The notes below the pieces were generated by a model. That model saw only the letters and a list, made by a program, of their open reading frames with translations. It was not told the DNA's origin and searched no databases. A stretch of 64,000 bases of DNA from positions 233,526,359-233,590,358 of the forward strand of contig NC_057866.1 in assembly GCF_019393635.1 (NCBI RefSeq), given 5' to 3'. This stretch comes from Dromiciops gliroides. Lineage: Eukaryota > Chordata > Mammalia > Microbiotheria > Microbiotheriidae. Position numbers and translations under genes: made by a program. Position 1 is the first letter of the stretch; each line of letters opens with the position of its first letter. This document shows positions 21,599-32,409 of the stretch, one piece after another.

Positions 21599-22446
21599 TG
21601 TAGAAATATTTTATTAACTAGGCCTAATTTAGGGGCTAATCTGACTGGGGTACTAATCTGGGGACTTTTGACTCACTGGCTATCTGACTGCTGTTAATTT
21701 AATGTGGGCTGTTTATAAAGTTCCACCACACTGCTCCACTCCCAAATTGAGAAGCAAAATATTAAGAAGCCTCTTAACTAAATAATCAAAGCAGAGTTTA
21801 TTTATGAGATACTATTTAAAATTAAGAATACAGGGAAATAAAATGTACCACCTGACTGCATTGCGGTGCGTTTCTTTCCACTGCGTCTCTTTCCCACCTG
21901 CTGCACCTGGAACTTCTAATCTTGTACGCCCAGTCTCTCTATCTTGTCCTTCAGCCTCCAGTCCTCCTGTTAGCCCCCCCTCCCCTTAATCTTGTCCACT
22001 GACCTTTCCTCCTCGCTCCTAGTCCTTTAGATATTCTCCTGCATTCTTGTAGCCTCCCTGAGTCTAACTCCCAGGTCTATATATATCTTTCTTTTCTCCA
22101 CTCAAATCTCAGGGCTTTTTGCACCCACACACGAAGCTAATCCGCCAGTCAGGGCTGCGGCTGGGGCTATGCTCGAGCATCCCGTGCCTCAGCACAGGCT
22201 ACGCTAGAGCCTGGCTTGGAGGAGCCCAGGATCTCTCAGATAGCTCTGCTCAGGGTAGAGGGAGCTGGCGCTCCCTCCCCCCAAATGTCTGACCTGGCGT
22301 CTTGTACAGCCCACAGGGCTTTTTGTCTCAGCTGAAGCAGAGGGGGAGGGGCACCAGCACCTCCCACACAGAAGAGACCCTGAGGGCCTAAAGCTTTTTA
22401 ATCTCAGCCCAAAGGTAGGGTCCCCAAATCAAAATAAATTTCCACA
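21599..22446 (-). mobile_element. Solo LTR of a class I-type ERV, 848 bp
   Basis: Read on the minus strand it begins TGTGGAAATTTATTTTG and ends AAAATATTTCTACA, the TG...CA pattern of retroviral LTRs. A 4-bp duplication (GCCC on the plus strand at 21595-21598 and 22447-22450) flanks it; 4 bp is usual for gamma-type integrase. Inside, on the minus strand, are a TATA box (AGATATATATAGACC, near 22,080), and AATAAACTC (near 21,795) as poly(A) signal. The U3 part is much more GC-rich than its surroundings. No internal retroviral genes are next to it. Fossil regulatory remnant. Confidence 0.88.
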
Positions 22447-22479
22447 GCCCCATGTGTGGAATTGCATCAGGGACACTAT

Positions 22480-22657
22480 ATTGGCATTTGCTTGTTCTGT
22501 TATATTATTATCCTCATTTTACAAATGGGGAAACCAAGGTTCAGAGAGGTTAAGTGACCTGTTTAGGGTCACAGTGAGTTTCTGAGGCCAAACAGAATCC
22601 AGGTCTTCCTGACTCCAAGTCCAGAGCTCTGTATATTATGCCACAGAGCTGCCCCAC
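22480..22657 (-). mobile_element. MIR-type marsupial SINE
   Basis: Antisense copy: CTCATTTTACAAATGGGGAAACC, 'GAGAGGTTAAGTGACCTGTTTAGGGTCAC', 'CAGGTCTTCCTGACTCCAAGTCC', ending 'CACAGAGCTGCCCC'. About 175 bp. Confidence 0.8.
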
Positions 22658-23436
22658 CCCCATTTCCACTACTTCTCCCCTCCTGGCCCAAGGGAAACAA
22701 CTCAAATCTCTTTTTCACTACTCCAATACATTTATTATACCCTCTGCAAATCTTATAACTTCTGTGGCAAATGCTCCCAGTCCCTTCAGCAATTGTTATA
22801 TACATTGGAATCGAGTCCCTTTCTCTGGTTACCCTCCAACATACTAATATCCTTCCTGAATGTTATCACTCAGAACTGAACAGCATTGTGTAAAGTGAAA
22901 AAAGAAACAGAATAGCCTATATTTTGAATAGTATAATTCAATCAACGTAGCCTAAGTAAAAGACTCCACAGTTTCATCATATGGCAATGCATACCATGAA
23001 TTCTCAAAGAATAAGATAGTGGGGCACCAGCACTATCAGTTTACACCATGCTGGAGAGGCATTTGCTACACCAGCATTATCCAAAATCTCTGCTTGGTTT
23101 TCTGGAAACCATGACATAAGCCCAAAGAGAAAGAAAGCGTCAAAATACTGAGGTAGGGAGGGGACACTGGACAATGTTTTATCTTCTCTGTGATAGCCAA
23201 TTGTGGTAGTTGTAGCCAAAACAACTACACTTACCCTTTGCCCATATTCCATCAATTCCGTTCCCTTCCTCCACTATGCAAGTTCTGAAACCCCTACCTT
23301 TTCTACCAAGACTTGTCCCCCTGAGGGTAATGATAAGCCATGACTTACTGGGACACCATCAGTGTCTCTAACAGATGACCTGTAAATCACCACCCCCACT
23401 TTCATTTTGAATGTAACAGAATAAAATCACACATAG
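22658..23436. other. No gene seen
   Basis: No recognised repeat or exon. Short open frames (69-83 codons) have no family resemblance. Confidence 0.4.
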
Positions 23437-24602
23437 GCAGCAGCTACCAAGGGGGATCCTGCTATGAGCAGGTCCTCCAAGATGTTGCTCCCTTCAGATT
23501 CCTTTCTGGCTGCTTTCAGGACATAAAGGGGAGATGTGTACCATAGCAGGTCCCACCTCAATGGATTCAACTTTGCATCTATAGGATTTGACATGTTCAT
23601 CTTGCTATGGAATATGAATTGTGATTATGATAACTATGCCACCCTGAAAGGACACAGTGGGACAGACATGAAGTCGCACCATAACACAGATGGGAGCATG
23701 CTCTTGTCAACTTTGACAGATAAGACTTTCATTGTGTGGGATAGTTAGATCCAAGAGAGAATTAAGAGACTGAAGCGGCATACTTCCTTTGTGAATTCTA
23801 GTTATTCTGCTAGGAGGGGGCCCCAGCTTGTCTGCACTGATAGTAATGAGACTACAGTTAAGCTTTGGGATATCTGGAAGAAAGTGGCTATCCAGATATT
23901 TCTGAATACCCAGCAGGTATTCACTGTGGGCAGGTAGGTGGCGCAGGGCCTGGAGTCAGGAAGATTCAGCTTCCTGATTTCAAATGTGACCTCAGACACT
24001 TACTAGCTGTGTGACCATGTTTGCCTCTGTTCCTCATCTCTAAACTGAGCTGGAGAAGGAAATGGCAAACCACTCTAGTGCCAAGAAAACCCCAAATGGG
24101 GTCAAAAAGAGTCAGACATGACTGAAACAATTAACAACAACCAAGTGACTGCAACCTTCAATGACACTAGTGATTAGATTATTTCTACAACTGACAGTGA
24201 CATAAAGGTCTCAGCTGACCCATACTATGAGGGACCACTCCAATTCTGTGGTGGGCTTGAGACCAAATTCCGAAGGGTCTTACCTGTTATCCAACACAAT
24301 GGACAACACAGTTGGGATTTAGGAGGTTCATCCTTTTTTCCCCCCAAAGAGCAGGGTATGAAGATATTTCAGGAAAACATACACAACTTTAAGAAGAATC
24401 TCCTAAGGTGTCACCTTAGGAGTCACCTCAAGGAAGTAAAATCACAGCCAATATAGCCAAACAGGTTTATATCCCACAATCAGAAGGTTCCTTTACAAGC
24501 TTCCTGGCCATTCCTTGGTCAATGAAATGGCCTTCCACTCAGATGAATGCCTCATTCTCTTTATATCCAGTGACAGAAGACTTTATATAAGAGATCCAGT
24601 GA
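23437..24602 (+). pseudogene. SNRNP40: Processed pseudogene of U5 snRNP 40 kDa WD40 protein
   Basis: SNRNP40 is a WD40-repeat protein of the U5 snRNP in the spliceosome. The plus strand follows its coding order without introns: CAG-CAG...AGPPRC (23,440-23,490), LLSGHKGEM, 'FDMFILLWN', YATLKGHSG, NTDGSML, 'IKRLKRHTSFVNS', ARRGPQLVC, VKLWDI, then TFNDTSD after a SINE, KIFQENIHNF, KKNLLRC, and the final GEIQ region with a stop near 24,600. It starts in the N-terminal linker, so the copy is 5'-truncated. It has in-frame stops (for example after VWDS and after TSD), several frameshifts and one poorly matching stretch at about 24,215-24,350. A retrocopy, not functional. Confidence 0.93.
23928..24140 (+). 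mobile_element. MAR1-type SINE inside the SNRNP40 pseudogene
   Basis: GGGCAGGTAGGTGGCGCAG head, 'CCTCAGACACTTACTAGC', 'GAGCTGGAGAAGGAAATGGC' and 'GAGTCAGACATGACTGAAAC' tail. It interrupts the WD40 coding sequence between ..QVFTV and ..TFNDTSD. No convincing target duplication was found. It post-dates the retrocopy. Confidence 0.9.
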
Positions 24603-25065
24603 AGATTTGAAGTGGAAGATTCAACAGTTATTTCACCGTGAGACCTTGGTTTGCATGAGTAGAATTTAATTGAATGATGTTGGGCCCTGTGTTCTCCCTT
24701 TAGATAAAGACCACTAATAGTCAAAGGTGGAGGATAAGCTTGTTTTCTAAGGTAGGGAAGGAGTTATTTATTTTTTCCTGACCAGGGTGATTTGGCAACC
24801 TCCACTTGCTTCCTGAAACCATACACCAAATTTCCCAGGTTTATTTCTCAAAGAAACAAGGCTTCTTCCAAGCATCGTGTTAGTCTGTATTTCCCAATGA
24901 AGGGAGAAGGGAGAAGCAGGAAATTTAAATTAAAAAAATCTAATAGTAACTTTAACAAAAAAGAGATAAACTAAATTTGAATCATTTATTTTTGGTGACT
25001 TCACGCTAACTTGTAGTGTTCTGTTTCCCTTTACAGGTCTTAACACATTATCCTACCATTAATAT
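24603..25065. other. No gene seen; possibly 3' UTR of the retrocopy
   Basis: Sequence just after the SNRNP40 stop may be its 3' UTR. An A-rich segment at 24,928-24,970 (AAATTAAAAAAATCT, AACAAAAAAGAG) could be the old poly(A) tail, but I cannot verify this without the parent mRNA. Confidence 0.35.
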
Positions 25066-25069
25066 TCTC

Positions 25070-25250
25070 AGACACTAACTAGCTGTGCTATCCTGGGAAA
25101 GTCACTTGATCCTGTTTGTCTCAGTTTCTTCATCTGCCAAGTGAGGTAGAGAAGGAAATGGCAAAACACTCCAGTATCATTGCCAACAAAACCCCAATGG
25201 GGTCACAAAGAGTCAGACATGACTGAAAATGACTCAACAACAGAAGAGAC
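25070..25250 (+). mobile_element. MAR1-type SINE, 3' two-thirds
   Basis: 'CTCAGACACTAACTAGCTG', GGGAAAGTCACTTGATCC, 'GTAGAGAAGGAAATGGCAAA' and 'GTCAGACATGACTGAAAATG' show the MAR1 body and tail; the tRNA-like head is missing. Confidence 0.85.
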
Positions 25251-25364
25251 AGAGAAAATTGCCTATTCATATCCATCAAGCTAGATAAATAAAAAAATGA
25301 AATAAATAGAAAAAAATAGATACTAAATAGAAAACATGCATCTAAAGGAACCCATATTGGGGGG

Positions 25365-25765
25365 AAATACAGAGACAGAGGCAGAGACAGATAGAGAAAG
25401 AGAGATGGAAATCAGTAAGAAACAAAACCCATGAGCGAGAGAGAATATAGCATAATGGAACTGACCTCAGTGTGAGGAAAACCTGGATTTATTTTCTGCC
25501 TCTCACTCATTCTGGATAGGTGCCCCTGAGCAGGTTACCTAGGTTCTTAGTGCTCCCAGATAAATCTCTAAGACTCTAAGTGGCATGTTATAGCTTACTA
25601 AAAAGAAATGACATATGTAAAAGATGGAGTCTGGAATATCATGTGTTACTGTCGCAAAAAGAGCTCTCTCCACTTGTGAAGGGGCTCATGTGTAATGTCA
25701 TTTCTTAGTGTAAGATGATGATGGAGATGGAGATGGTGATGGTGATGAATAATTATATTCCTTCA
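25365..25765. other. GA-rich tract, old SINE, (GATGGT)n
   Basis: 25,368-25,410 is AG-rich (AGAGACAGAGGCAGAGACAG). 25,446-25,575 resembles a worn MIR3-like SINE (GAATATAGCATAATGG ... AAGACTCTAAG). 25,712-25,748 is an imperfect GATGAT/GATGGA/GATGGT repeat. Confidence 0.55.
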
Positions 25766-26439
25766 ATGGTTTCTCTTACTCATCTAAACTTACACTATAC
25801 TTTTCTTCTGTGAGAATTCAGGGACCTCCTTCCCTACCCACATCATCTCATTTTATAAATAAATAGCATCTTCTGTTTCTTTCAGAAGAAAAATCTCTAA
25901 CTCACTCTCAACTTTCAATAAGAGAATTAACGTTTTCTCTGTAGAAATAATAGGGAGAGAAACTTCCACTCCCAAACTTCCATTCCCTTATCATTACCCA
26001 CACAACTGGTGATTTTAGCCATCCTACTTTTTTTCTTAATTAAAGTAAATCAATTAATAAGCAAAGAAAACACAGTAGATAATCTAAAATAGTTCATTTG
26101 GACTACTAGATGCCATGGGCAACTCCTGGAACTCCTGACATCTCAGGAATGGAGGAGAGATAACCATTTATTAGATGCCTGTTCTTTTCCTCAGAATTGA
26201 AAAGGAATGCAATGTATTAAAAGCTCAGTGAAATATATTTTACTAAGCCACTCATTCAGCTCATAGCCATCTGCCTGACTCAGCCACTCATGGATGATTC
26301 TCCATAGTGGGGAAGAGGAGGGAGGTAAGGAATGGTGAGCCATTTCACGTCCTACTCCATTCACACTACAAGACAGTTCTTTCATTCCTCATGGCTCAAC
26401 TATTTTAGCAAAACTTTTGATGAATTATATCATATTTAT
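25766..26439. other. No gene seen
   Basis: Unassigned. The 64-codon minus-strand frame near 26.2-26.4 kb has no recognisable domain. Confidence 0.4.
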
Positions 26440-26895
26440 CTTATGGAAAAAATAGATGGAGAGAAATGAGCTAGGTGACAATACAATTAAATGGATTTTA
26501 AATTGGTTGAATGATAACACAAAGAGTAGTAATTAACAGTGTCTTCCTGAAAGATTATCTTCAGTGTCTTCTCAATAATATCTGCTAGACATCATTCTAT
26601 TCAATGGTTTTATCAATAACTTTGTGAGGCATAAATTATATGTTTATTAAATTTTCAGATGAGACTAATATGTGAGGGAGGGATAACTAACATGACAGTA
26701 TCTTGACAAGCTAGTACACTGGGCTGAATCTAATAAGATAGAATTTGATAGAGATAAATGTAAAATTAGTTTTACAAATGCCAGATGAGAGTGACATGGT
26801 AAGATAGAAGTTTGTCTGGAAAATATGAATGGGGGGGGGCAAAATTAGTAGACTGCAGGTTCAACAAGTCATCAGTCTTATAATGCAACTACAAT
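26440..26895 (+). mobile_element. Ancient L3/CR1 LINE, reverse transcriptase part
   Basis: Blocks in order: GGATTTTAAATTGGTTGAATG, 'TCAATGGTTTTATCAATAACTTTG', TTATTAAATTTTCAGATGAGAC (the region of the FADD catalytic box), GGGAGGGATAACTAACA, 'TGACAAGCTAGTACACTGGGC', GAATCTAATAAGATAGAATTTGATAG. These match the mammalian L3 LINE. Heavily decayed, no open frame. Confidence 0.78.
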
Positions 26896-28130
26896 TTTAA
26901 ATAAACATATATTTTTCAAAGTTTTGAGTTCCAAATGCTATTTCTCCTTCCCTCCCTCCCCACCTTGAGGTGGAAAGTAATCAGATATAGGTTATACATG
27001 TGAGATTATGTAAAATATTACCATATTAGTCATTTTGTATAAGAAAACTTGAATAAAAGGGAAAAATGAAAGAAAGTAAAAAAAAGTAGCATGCTCCAGT
27101 CTGTATTCAATCATTATCAATTGTTTCTTTGAAGGTGGGTAGTATGCTTCATCATGAGTCCTTTTCGATTGTCTTAGATCATTGTGTTATTGCAAATAGT
27201 TAAATCAATCACAGTTCTTCATTGAACAATATTCCCATCACTGTGCACAATGTTCTCCTGGTTCTGCCCATACATCCTCAGGTTCACTATACTTCAGTTC
27301 ATATAAATCTTCCCAGGCATTTCTGAAATCATCCTGCTTTGTCATTTCCTATAGCACAATAATAATCTATTACAATGATAGATCACAACTTGTTTAGCCA
27401 TTCACCAATTGATGGGTATTCCTTTGATTGCCAATTCTTAGTCACAACAAAAAGAACTGCTATAAATAGTTTTGTACAAATATGTCTTTTTTTATCTTTT
27501 GTGGATATTTCTTGGATCTAGACCTAGGAGTGGTATTTCTGGATCAAAGGGTATGCATAGCTCCAAATTGCTCTCCAGAATGGTTGAATAAATTCATAAC
27601 TCCAACAACAGTGGATTAGCATCCCCATTTTCCTCCAACATCCTAAATTAATGTTCAGTGCTCCATATTCTATGCTAAAGATCTAATTTTGATTATCGTA
27701 TATTTGTTTGGAGACCTCCATTGAGGTAGAGTCCACTAACTACAGAAACAATCCACTAAAGTTTTGGCTTATTTTAATAATAAAAAAATGTTGTTGTAGG
27801 GGCGGCTAAAGCACTGGCCCTGGAGTCAGGAGTACCTGAGTTCAAATCTGGCCTCAGACACTTAACACTTACTAGCTGTGTGACCCTGGGCAAGTCACTT
27901 AACCCTAATTGCCTCACTAAAAAAACATTATTAAAAATTATTAAAAAATAAAAATAATTAATTTATGGGATAAAACAAGTATTTCCATAACAGTACAGTA
28001 CAGCAATAAAATGAGCCAAGGCAATCCCAAAGGACTAACAATAAAGCACACTATTTGCTATTCTGAGGTGGTACCTCAGAGTTGTTTTAATTTGCATTTC
28101 TCTGATAAATGGCACTACAAAAATTAATAC
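26896..28130 (-). mobile_element. L1 3' UTR, long antisense copy
   Basis: Antisense order: TTTTGAGTTCCAAATGCTA, pyrimidine tract, 'CAGATATAGGTTATACATGTG', 'TTAGATCATTGTGTTATTGC', 'TGTTCTCCTGGTTCTGCCC', 'TTAGCCATTCACCAATTGATG', 'TCCAAATTGCTCTCCAGAATGG', and past a gap 'TGAGGTGGTACCTCAGAG' with TTTTAATTTGCATTTCTCTG. The portion 27,650-28,055 is interrupted by unassigned sequence and a SINE. Confidence 0.8.
27797..27930 (+). mobile_element. CORE-SINE (WSINE1-type), internally short
   Basis: GTAGGGGCGGCTAAAGCACTGG joins a few head bases to the body (the AGGTGGCGCAGTGGATAG part is missing), then a well preserved 'CTCAGACACTTAACACTTAC', CTGTGTGACCCTGGGCAAG, and 'CTAATTGCCTCACTAAAAAA'. Confidence 0.85.
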
Positions 28131-28224
28131 AATCTTAGTCTGAATTAAGAGAGACATATTGTGCAGAAATAAAATTTCAAATAGTTATATAGCTTTCTAC
28201 CCCAGTCAAACCCCTGTGGAATAA

Positions 28225-28435
28225 GAAGGAGATGGTATCATAGAAAGTGTTAGGGCTGTGGAGTGAAAGAGGTGTGGTTTCAAATCCTACCTTTAGTATC
28301 TACTAACTGAGTGACTTTAAATAAGTCACTCATCTTATCTGGACCTCAGCTTTCTCCATTTTTAAAATGAGCAGTTTGAAAGAGATGACTTCCCAGGTCA
28401 CTCATAGCTATGAACCTTTGAATATAGTGTTGAGT
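28225..28435 (+). mobile_element. MIR3-like SINE
   Basis: GGTATCATAGAAAGTGTTAG, 'GTGGTTTCAAATCCTACC', 'GAGTGACTTTAAATAAGTCAC', 'TTTTTAAAATGAGCAGTTTG', 'CCAGGTCACTCATAGCTATGAACC'. Collinear and moderately diverged. Confidence 0.7.
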
Positions 28436-28449
28436 TATGAACATCACAT

Positions 28450-28618
28450 CTTACTAAGGACACTGACTAAGATTAGAGGGTTTGGAAGAGGTACCTGGAG
28501 TTCATGTCAGATAAAGATTGGTGGAAGGAACTGGAAGGTTTACTTAATAGATGAGAAGATATAGGGGGCACCATGTTAGCTCTCTTCACATATCTGAAGA
28601 CCTGCCATGGAGATGAGG
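28450..28618 (+). mobile_element. CR1/L3 LINE 3' fragment
   Basis: 'TCTTCACATATCTGAAGACCTGCCATGGAGATGAGG' style order matches the '...ttcaagtatctgaagggctgtcatgtggaag...' block near the 3' end of L3/CR1 LINEs. Short and old. Confidence 0.45.
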
Positions 28619-28619
28619 G

Positions 28620-29095
28620 GTTACTATAACTAATGATGAACACAATGATTTTAGAAGAACATGGAAAGACTGATGTGCATGAAATAATGAAGAACTAAAT
28701 GAGAAGAACTAAGAGGACACTGGATACAGAAACACCAATATTGTTTTAAGATAGATTTGATTGAATAAGTTATGGTGCCTATTATAAATACCCAAATTAA
28801 CTATAAAGGACATATGAAGAAAGATGCTATGTGCATCCAGAGAAAGAACTGATGAATAGAAGTATGCACAGAATAATTTTACAAACACACAGACACAGAG
28901 AAACACAAATATATGTGTGTGTGCATGTCTGTGTGTGTGTTTATACACACATCCACACACCCACACACCCACACACCTATTTGTGTCTAATGGTAACCAT
29001 CTTTAGGGTGGAGGGAGGGGAAGAAAAAAGGAAATATATGTGAAAATCTTTTATATTTGAAAGGAATAGCAAGTTGTGCATTCTAGATCCGTAGT
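28620..29095 (+). mobile_element. Marsupial LINE 3' UTR (second type), sense
   Basis: AGAAGAACATGGAAAGACTG, GAGAAGAACTAAGAGGACAC, 'GTGCATCCAGAGAAAGAACTGATG', 'AAGTATGCACAGAATAATTTTAC', a CA/TG microsatellite (28,885-28,980), then TTTGTGTCTAATGGTAACC and GGGTGGAGGGAGGGG. The antisense of the same ending is seen at 36.4-36.6 kb, so this is a defined LINE family in this genome. Confidence 0.7.
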
Positions 29096-29110
29096 TTCAT
29101 GTATAATCAT

Positions 29111-29345
29111 CTTTTTTTCTTTTTTAATATTAATAAACATTTTAATTTTAAAATTTTGAGTTCCAAATTTTATCTATCTGTCCTACCCTCCTCCCACCCC
29201 TTCCTGAGGAAGTAAGCAATCAGATATAGGTTATATGTGTGCAGTTATATAAAGCATTACCATATTAGTTATTTTGTATAAGAAAACTTGAATAAAATTT
29301 TAAAAATGAAATAGTGAGAAGAATAGCATGCTTCAGTCTGTTTTA
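29111..29345 (-). mobile_element. L1 3' UTR fragment
   Basis: AAAATTTTGAGTTCCAAATTT, pyrimidine tract CCTACCCTCCTCCCACCCC, 'AAGCAATCAGATATAGGTTATATGTG', 'TTTGTATAAGAAAACTTGAATAAA', 'AGCATGCTTCAGTCTG' repeat the start of the 26.9-kb copy. The tail of the sense LINE at 28.6-29.1 kb abuts it. Confidence 0.8.
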
Positions 29346-29859
29346 AATCAATATAATTTGATCATGATGATCAAATGAGATATAATATGTAAATGATATT
29401 ATATAAAGCATATTTCCAAAATTCAAAGCACAATATTATTGCTTGCTATGATTATTAATATAGCAACTTGTAACATAAATTAGTAAGACAATTCTTGTTC
29501 ATTTCAGACTGGACAGCCTCTGGGATCCTTTCCAACTATAAGATTCTATATTTCTGTGAAGTAAAGACAAGGGCTTCCCATGTAATATAGCATGAGGATA
29601 TTGTGTGATTCAAAGCGAGGCAGAGCAGACATGTCTAGTCTCTTCTCTCATCCTTCTCCAAGAAACACTTTAATCCTTGCCAGGAGCGGGAGTAAAAGAT
29701 TGGGAGCTAAAGCTTGGCCAATCTAATCTTCTTAGAGAAAGGAGACACAAGGCAACATTGTATCTATATGTTTTCTCAAATATTATTAGTCTAGGGAATT
29801 TTCAGGTTCATGCTAACTTCTGATCCGTGTTTCATTAGTGGGAGAAGGGGGACCCTAAG
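29346..29859. other. No gene seen
   Basis: Unassigned. It could be the distal part of the LTR-like repeat that follows. Confidence 0.35.
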
Positions 29860-30420
29860 CTTTATATCTAATGCCAGTTCCATAAGGAACACATGCAAGA
29901 AGTAGCAAAGAAACACATTTATCCATGTCAACAGCAAAACAGAAATCAGAGAACATGTGCATGGGAGAATATATATCAAACAATACATATTAAAGGAGCT
30001 CTCTCAGTGGAAACAAGACAACTCATATCAATCACAACAACCTGGGATTCACCCAAGGAGAAGTTATCTGAAATCTCTAGTGTAGCAATCTGGGGATAAG
30101 GGGATGATGAAGACTGCTACCTCTTTTACATTGGCTTTTACCCAGAGACTTTCCCTTCAGCAACCTGTAGTGGGGTCAGAATGATCTATCTATCTTTTCT
30201 CTCAAAGCTGGAAGCGCAGAAAATACAGAGAACAAAGAGCCTGAAGATAATCGAAAAAAAAATTGAAGAGCCTAAAGTTCTCCTCTCTGAGGCTTTCACC
30301 AATTCTGCAACACTTCTCACAAGTACAAGACACTGATCTTCACCAATAAGCTGAGAGTCCCCATAACAATAGATTTTAGGAATCAGGCTATAGAGGGAAT
30401 GGATCCTTTTAAACATTAAA
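29860..30420 (-). mobile_element. LTR-like repeat, copy B
   Basis: Collinear with 9.82-10.42 kb: 'AAATCAGAGAACATGTGC', CAAGGAGAAGTTATCTGAAATCTCTAG, 'TGTAGCAATCTGGGGATAAG', 'CCCTTCAGCAACCTG', 'TCTCTCAAAGCTGGAAGCGC', 'AAAGTTCTCCTCTCTGAGG', 'CACCAATAAGCTGAGAG'. Same orientation as copy A. The two copies differ by many substitutions and small indels, so both are old. Class unknown. Confidence 0.5.
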
Positions 30421-31334
30421 TCTAGGATTAATGTTCCTAGGGATACAGTGCATCTCTTAGCAAGGTATAATGGGTTTTTACATGATTATTTCCATATTCC
30501 TTAGCAGGGTCAATAATCATCATTACACGTCTTTTCCCACTGGGGTGCTTAGAGGATTCTTTGAACTTGTTAATACTTATTAATCTTCCTTACTTTACTA
30601 CTTTCTGGTAATCTTTGTCCTTCTTCATTCCCCCTGTAAGTATTCACAAAACAATTCATAAGCTGAGCACTTTTTAAATTGATTTTTCTTTATATCTTTG
30701 CTTTTTTACATCACCTAGATTTCCCCCTCTATGCTATGCCCTTCTAGTCATATAAAAATAAGTGATCTCTTCTGGTCTTCTTGAGAGTCAGTATAGTATA
30801 ATGATTAGAGAGCCAGCTTTGCAATGAGGAATTCTAGAGTTCCACCTTTTCTTCTGACATGGCTAATATAGAAATATGTTTTACATGATTTCACATGTAT
30901 AATGGGTATCATATTGTTGAATGGTTAGGAGAGGATCTGAAGGAAAGGAAATAATTCAAAACTCAATTTTTTTAAAAAAAATGAATAGAAAATAAAAGAT
31001 GGGAAGGTATTTGAGGATGATATGATTCCATTTATATTTCATTGTGTTCCCCATAATGATTATAACAGGGTCCTGTATACTGTAGCATTTCACATATATT
31101 GTTTTAAAGAAAACAAATAAAGATTTGGTTCTGAAGTAAACTTGATTTGCATCCATGAATGTGTCACTTTACTTCTTTTTCAGGAAATTAGGAAATACCA
31201 GGAGTCTCCTATATTAGTAAAATGCCAAATGCTGATGAAAAGCAAAAAAAAAATACTAAAATTGAGCAAATTCTGAATAATAGGGTAAGATTCTTACTAG
31301 AAAATCAAGATAGAGAAATGTAAGGATTATTGAT
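30421..31334. other. No gene seen; small SINE remnant
   Basis: 30,785-30,880 (GAGTCAGTATAGTATAATGATTAG...) is a head fragment of a MIR3-like SINE. The rest is unassigned and AT-rich. Confidence 0.4.
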
Positions 31335-31758
31335 ATAATTTCCAGAGGTGATGTAGGAAAATAGGAACACTACTTCACTGTTGGTAGAGCTGTGAACTAG
31401 TCCAACTGTTCTGGAAAGCACTTTGGATCTATGTCCAAAAAGTTTAAAACTGTTCGAACCCATTGACCAAGCAATATTACTACTAAGTTTATACACCATA
31501 GATCAAAGGAAAAGAAAAAGTATATATACAAAAATATTTATATCAGCTCTTCTTGTAGTACCAAAGAAATGGATACTGAAGGAATACCCATCAATTGGAG
31601 AATGGCTGAAAAAGTTATGATACATGAATGTGATGGAATACTATTAGGAAAAAAAGGGGGGAATGTTTCAGAAAATACTGGGAAATTTAAATGAAATGAT
31701 TCAAAGTGAAGTAAGCAGAACCAAAAGAAAACTTTTCACAGTGATAGTAATACTGTTT
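31335..31758 (+). mobile_element. L1 3' UTR, sense copy
   Basis: 'CACTACTTCACTGTTGGTAGAGC', 'CAACTGTTCTGGAAAGCACTTTGG', 'CCATTGACCAAGCAATATTACTAC', 'AAAAATATTTATATCAGC', 'CCCATCAATTGGAGAATGGC' and 'GATGGAATACTATTAGG' are the sense counterpart of the antisense tails elsewhere. It faces the L1 on its right tail-to-tail. Confidence 0.8.
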
Positions 31759-32269
31759 TCTGGGTTTTTTTAATCATAAAAGTAATCTATTATTTTCCAG
31801 GTACATGCAAGGATAGCTTTCAATATTTGTTTTCATAAGATTTTTCATTCTAATTTTTTCTTCTTCACTCCCTTCCCTCCCCCCTCCCCAAGACAGAAAG
31901 CAATCTGAAGTAGGTTATATATGTACAAACACATTAAACATATTTCTGCATTAGCAATATTGTGAAACAAGAATCAGAACACAATGGAAAAACCTCAAAA
32001 AAGACAAAAAAAAACAGCCAAAAATTAGAAACAGTATGGTTCAATCTGCATTAGTAATCCACAATTCTTTTTTCTGGATGTGGTGAACATTTTCTATTAT
32101 GAGTTCTTGTCTTGGATCATTGTATTGCTAAAAGGAGCTAAGTCTGTCACAGTTGATCATCACACAATGTTGCTGTTACTGTGTACAATGTTCTCCTCGT
32201 TCTGCTCACTTCACTCAGCATCAGTCCACTTAAGTCCAGGTTTTTCTGAAATCTGCCTGCTCATGATTT

Positions 32270-32409
32270 TTTTTTATTACAGGGCAATGGGGGTAACTGA
32301 CTTGCCCAGGGTCACACAGTAAGTGTCAAGTGTCTGAGGTCACATTTGAACTCAGGTCCTCCTAAATCCAGGGCCAGTGTTTTATCCACTGAAGCACTTA
32401 GCTGCCCCG
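32270..32409 (-). mobile_element. CORE-SINE (WSINE1-type) in the L1 3' UTR
   Basis: TTTTTATTACAGGGCAATGG, 'CTTGCCCAGGGTCACACAG', 'GAACTCAGGTCCTCCTAAATCC', ending CACTTAGCTGCCCCG. The flanks TGCTCATGATTT (32258-32269) and TGCTCATCATTT (32410-32421) are a 12-bp duplication with one mismatch. Confidence 0.93.

Noticed and set aside
23928-24140. Target-site duplication for the SINE in the SNRNP40 pseudogene
   Set aside because: TTCACTGTG and AAGTGACTG are only loosely similar; not claimed.
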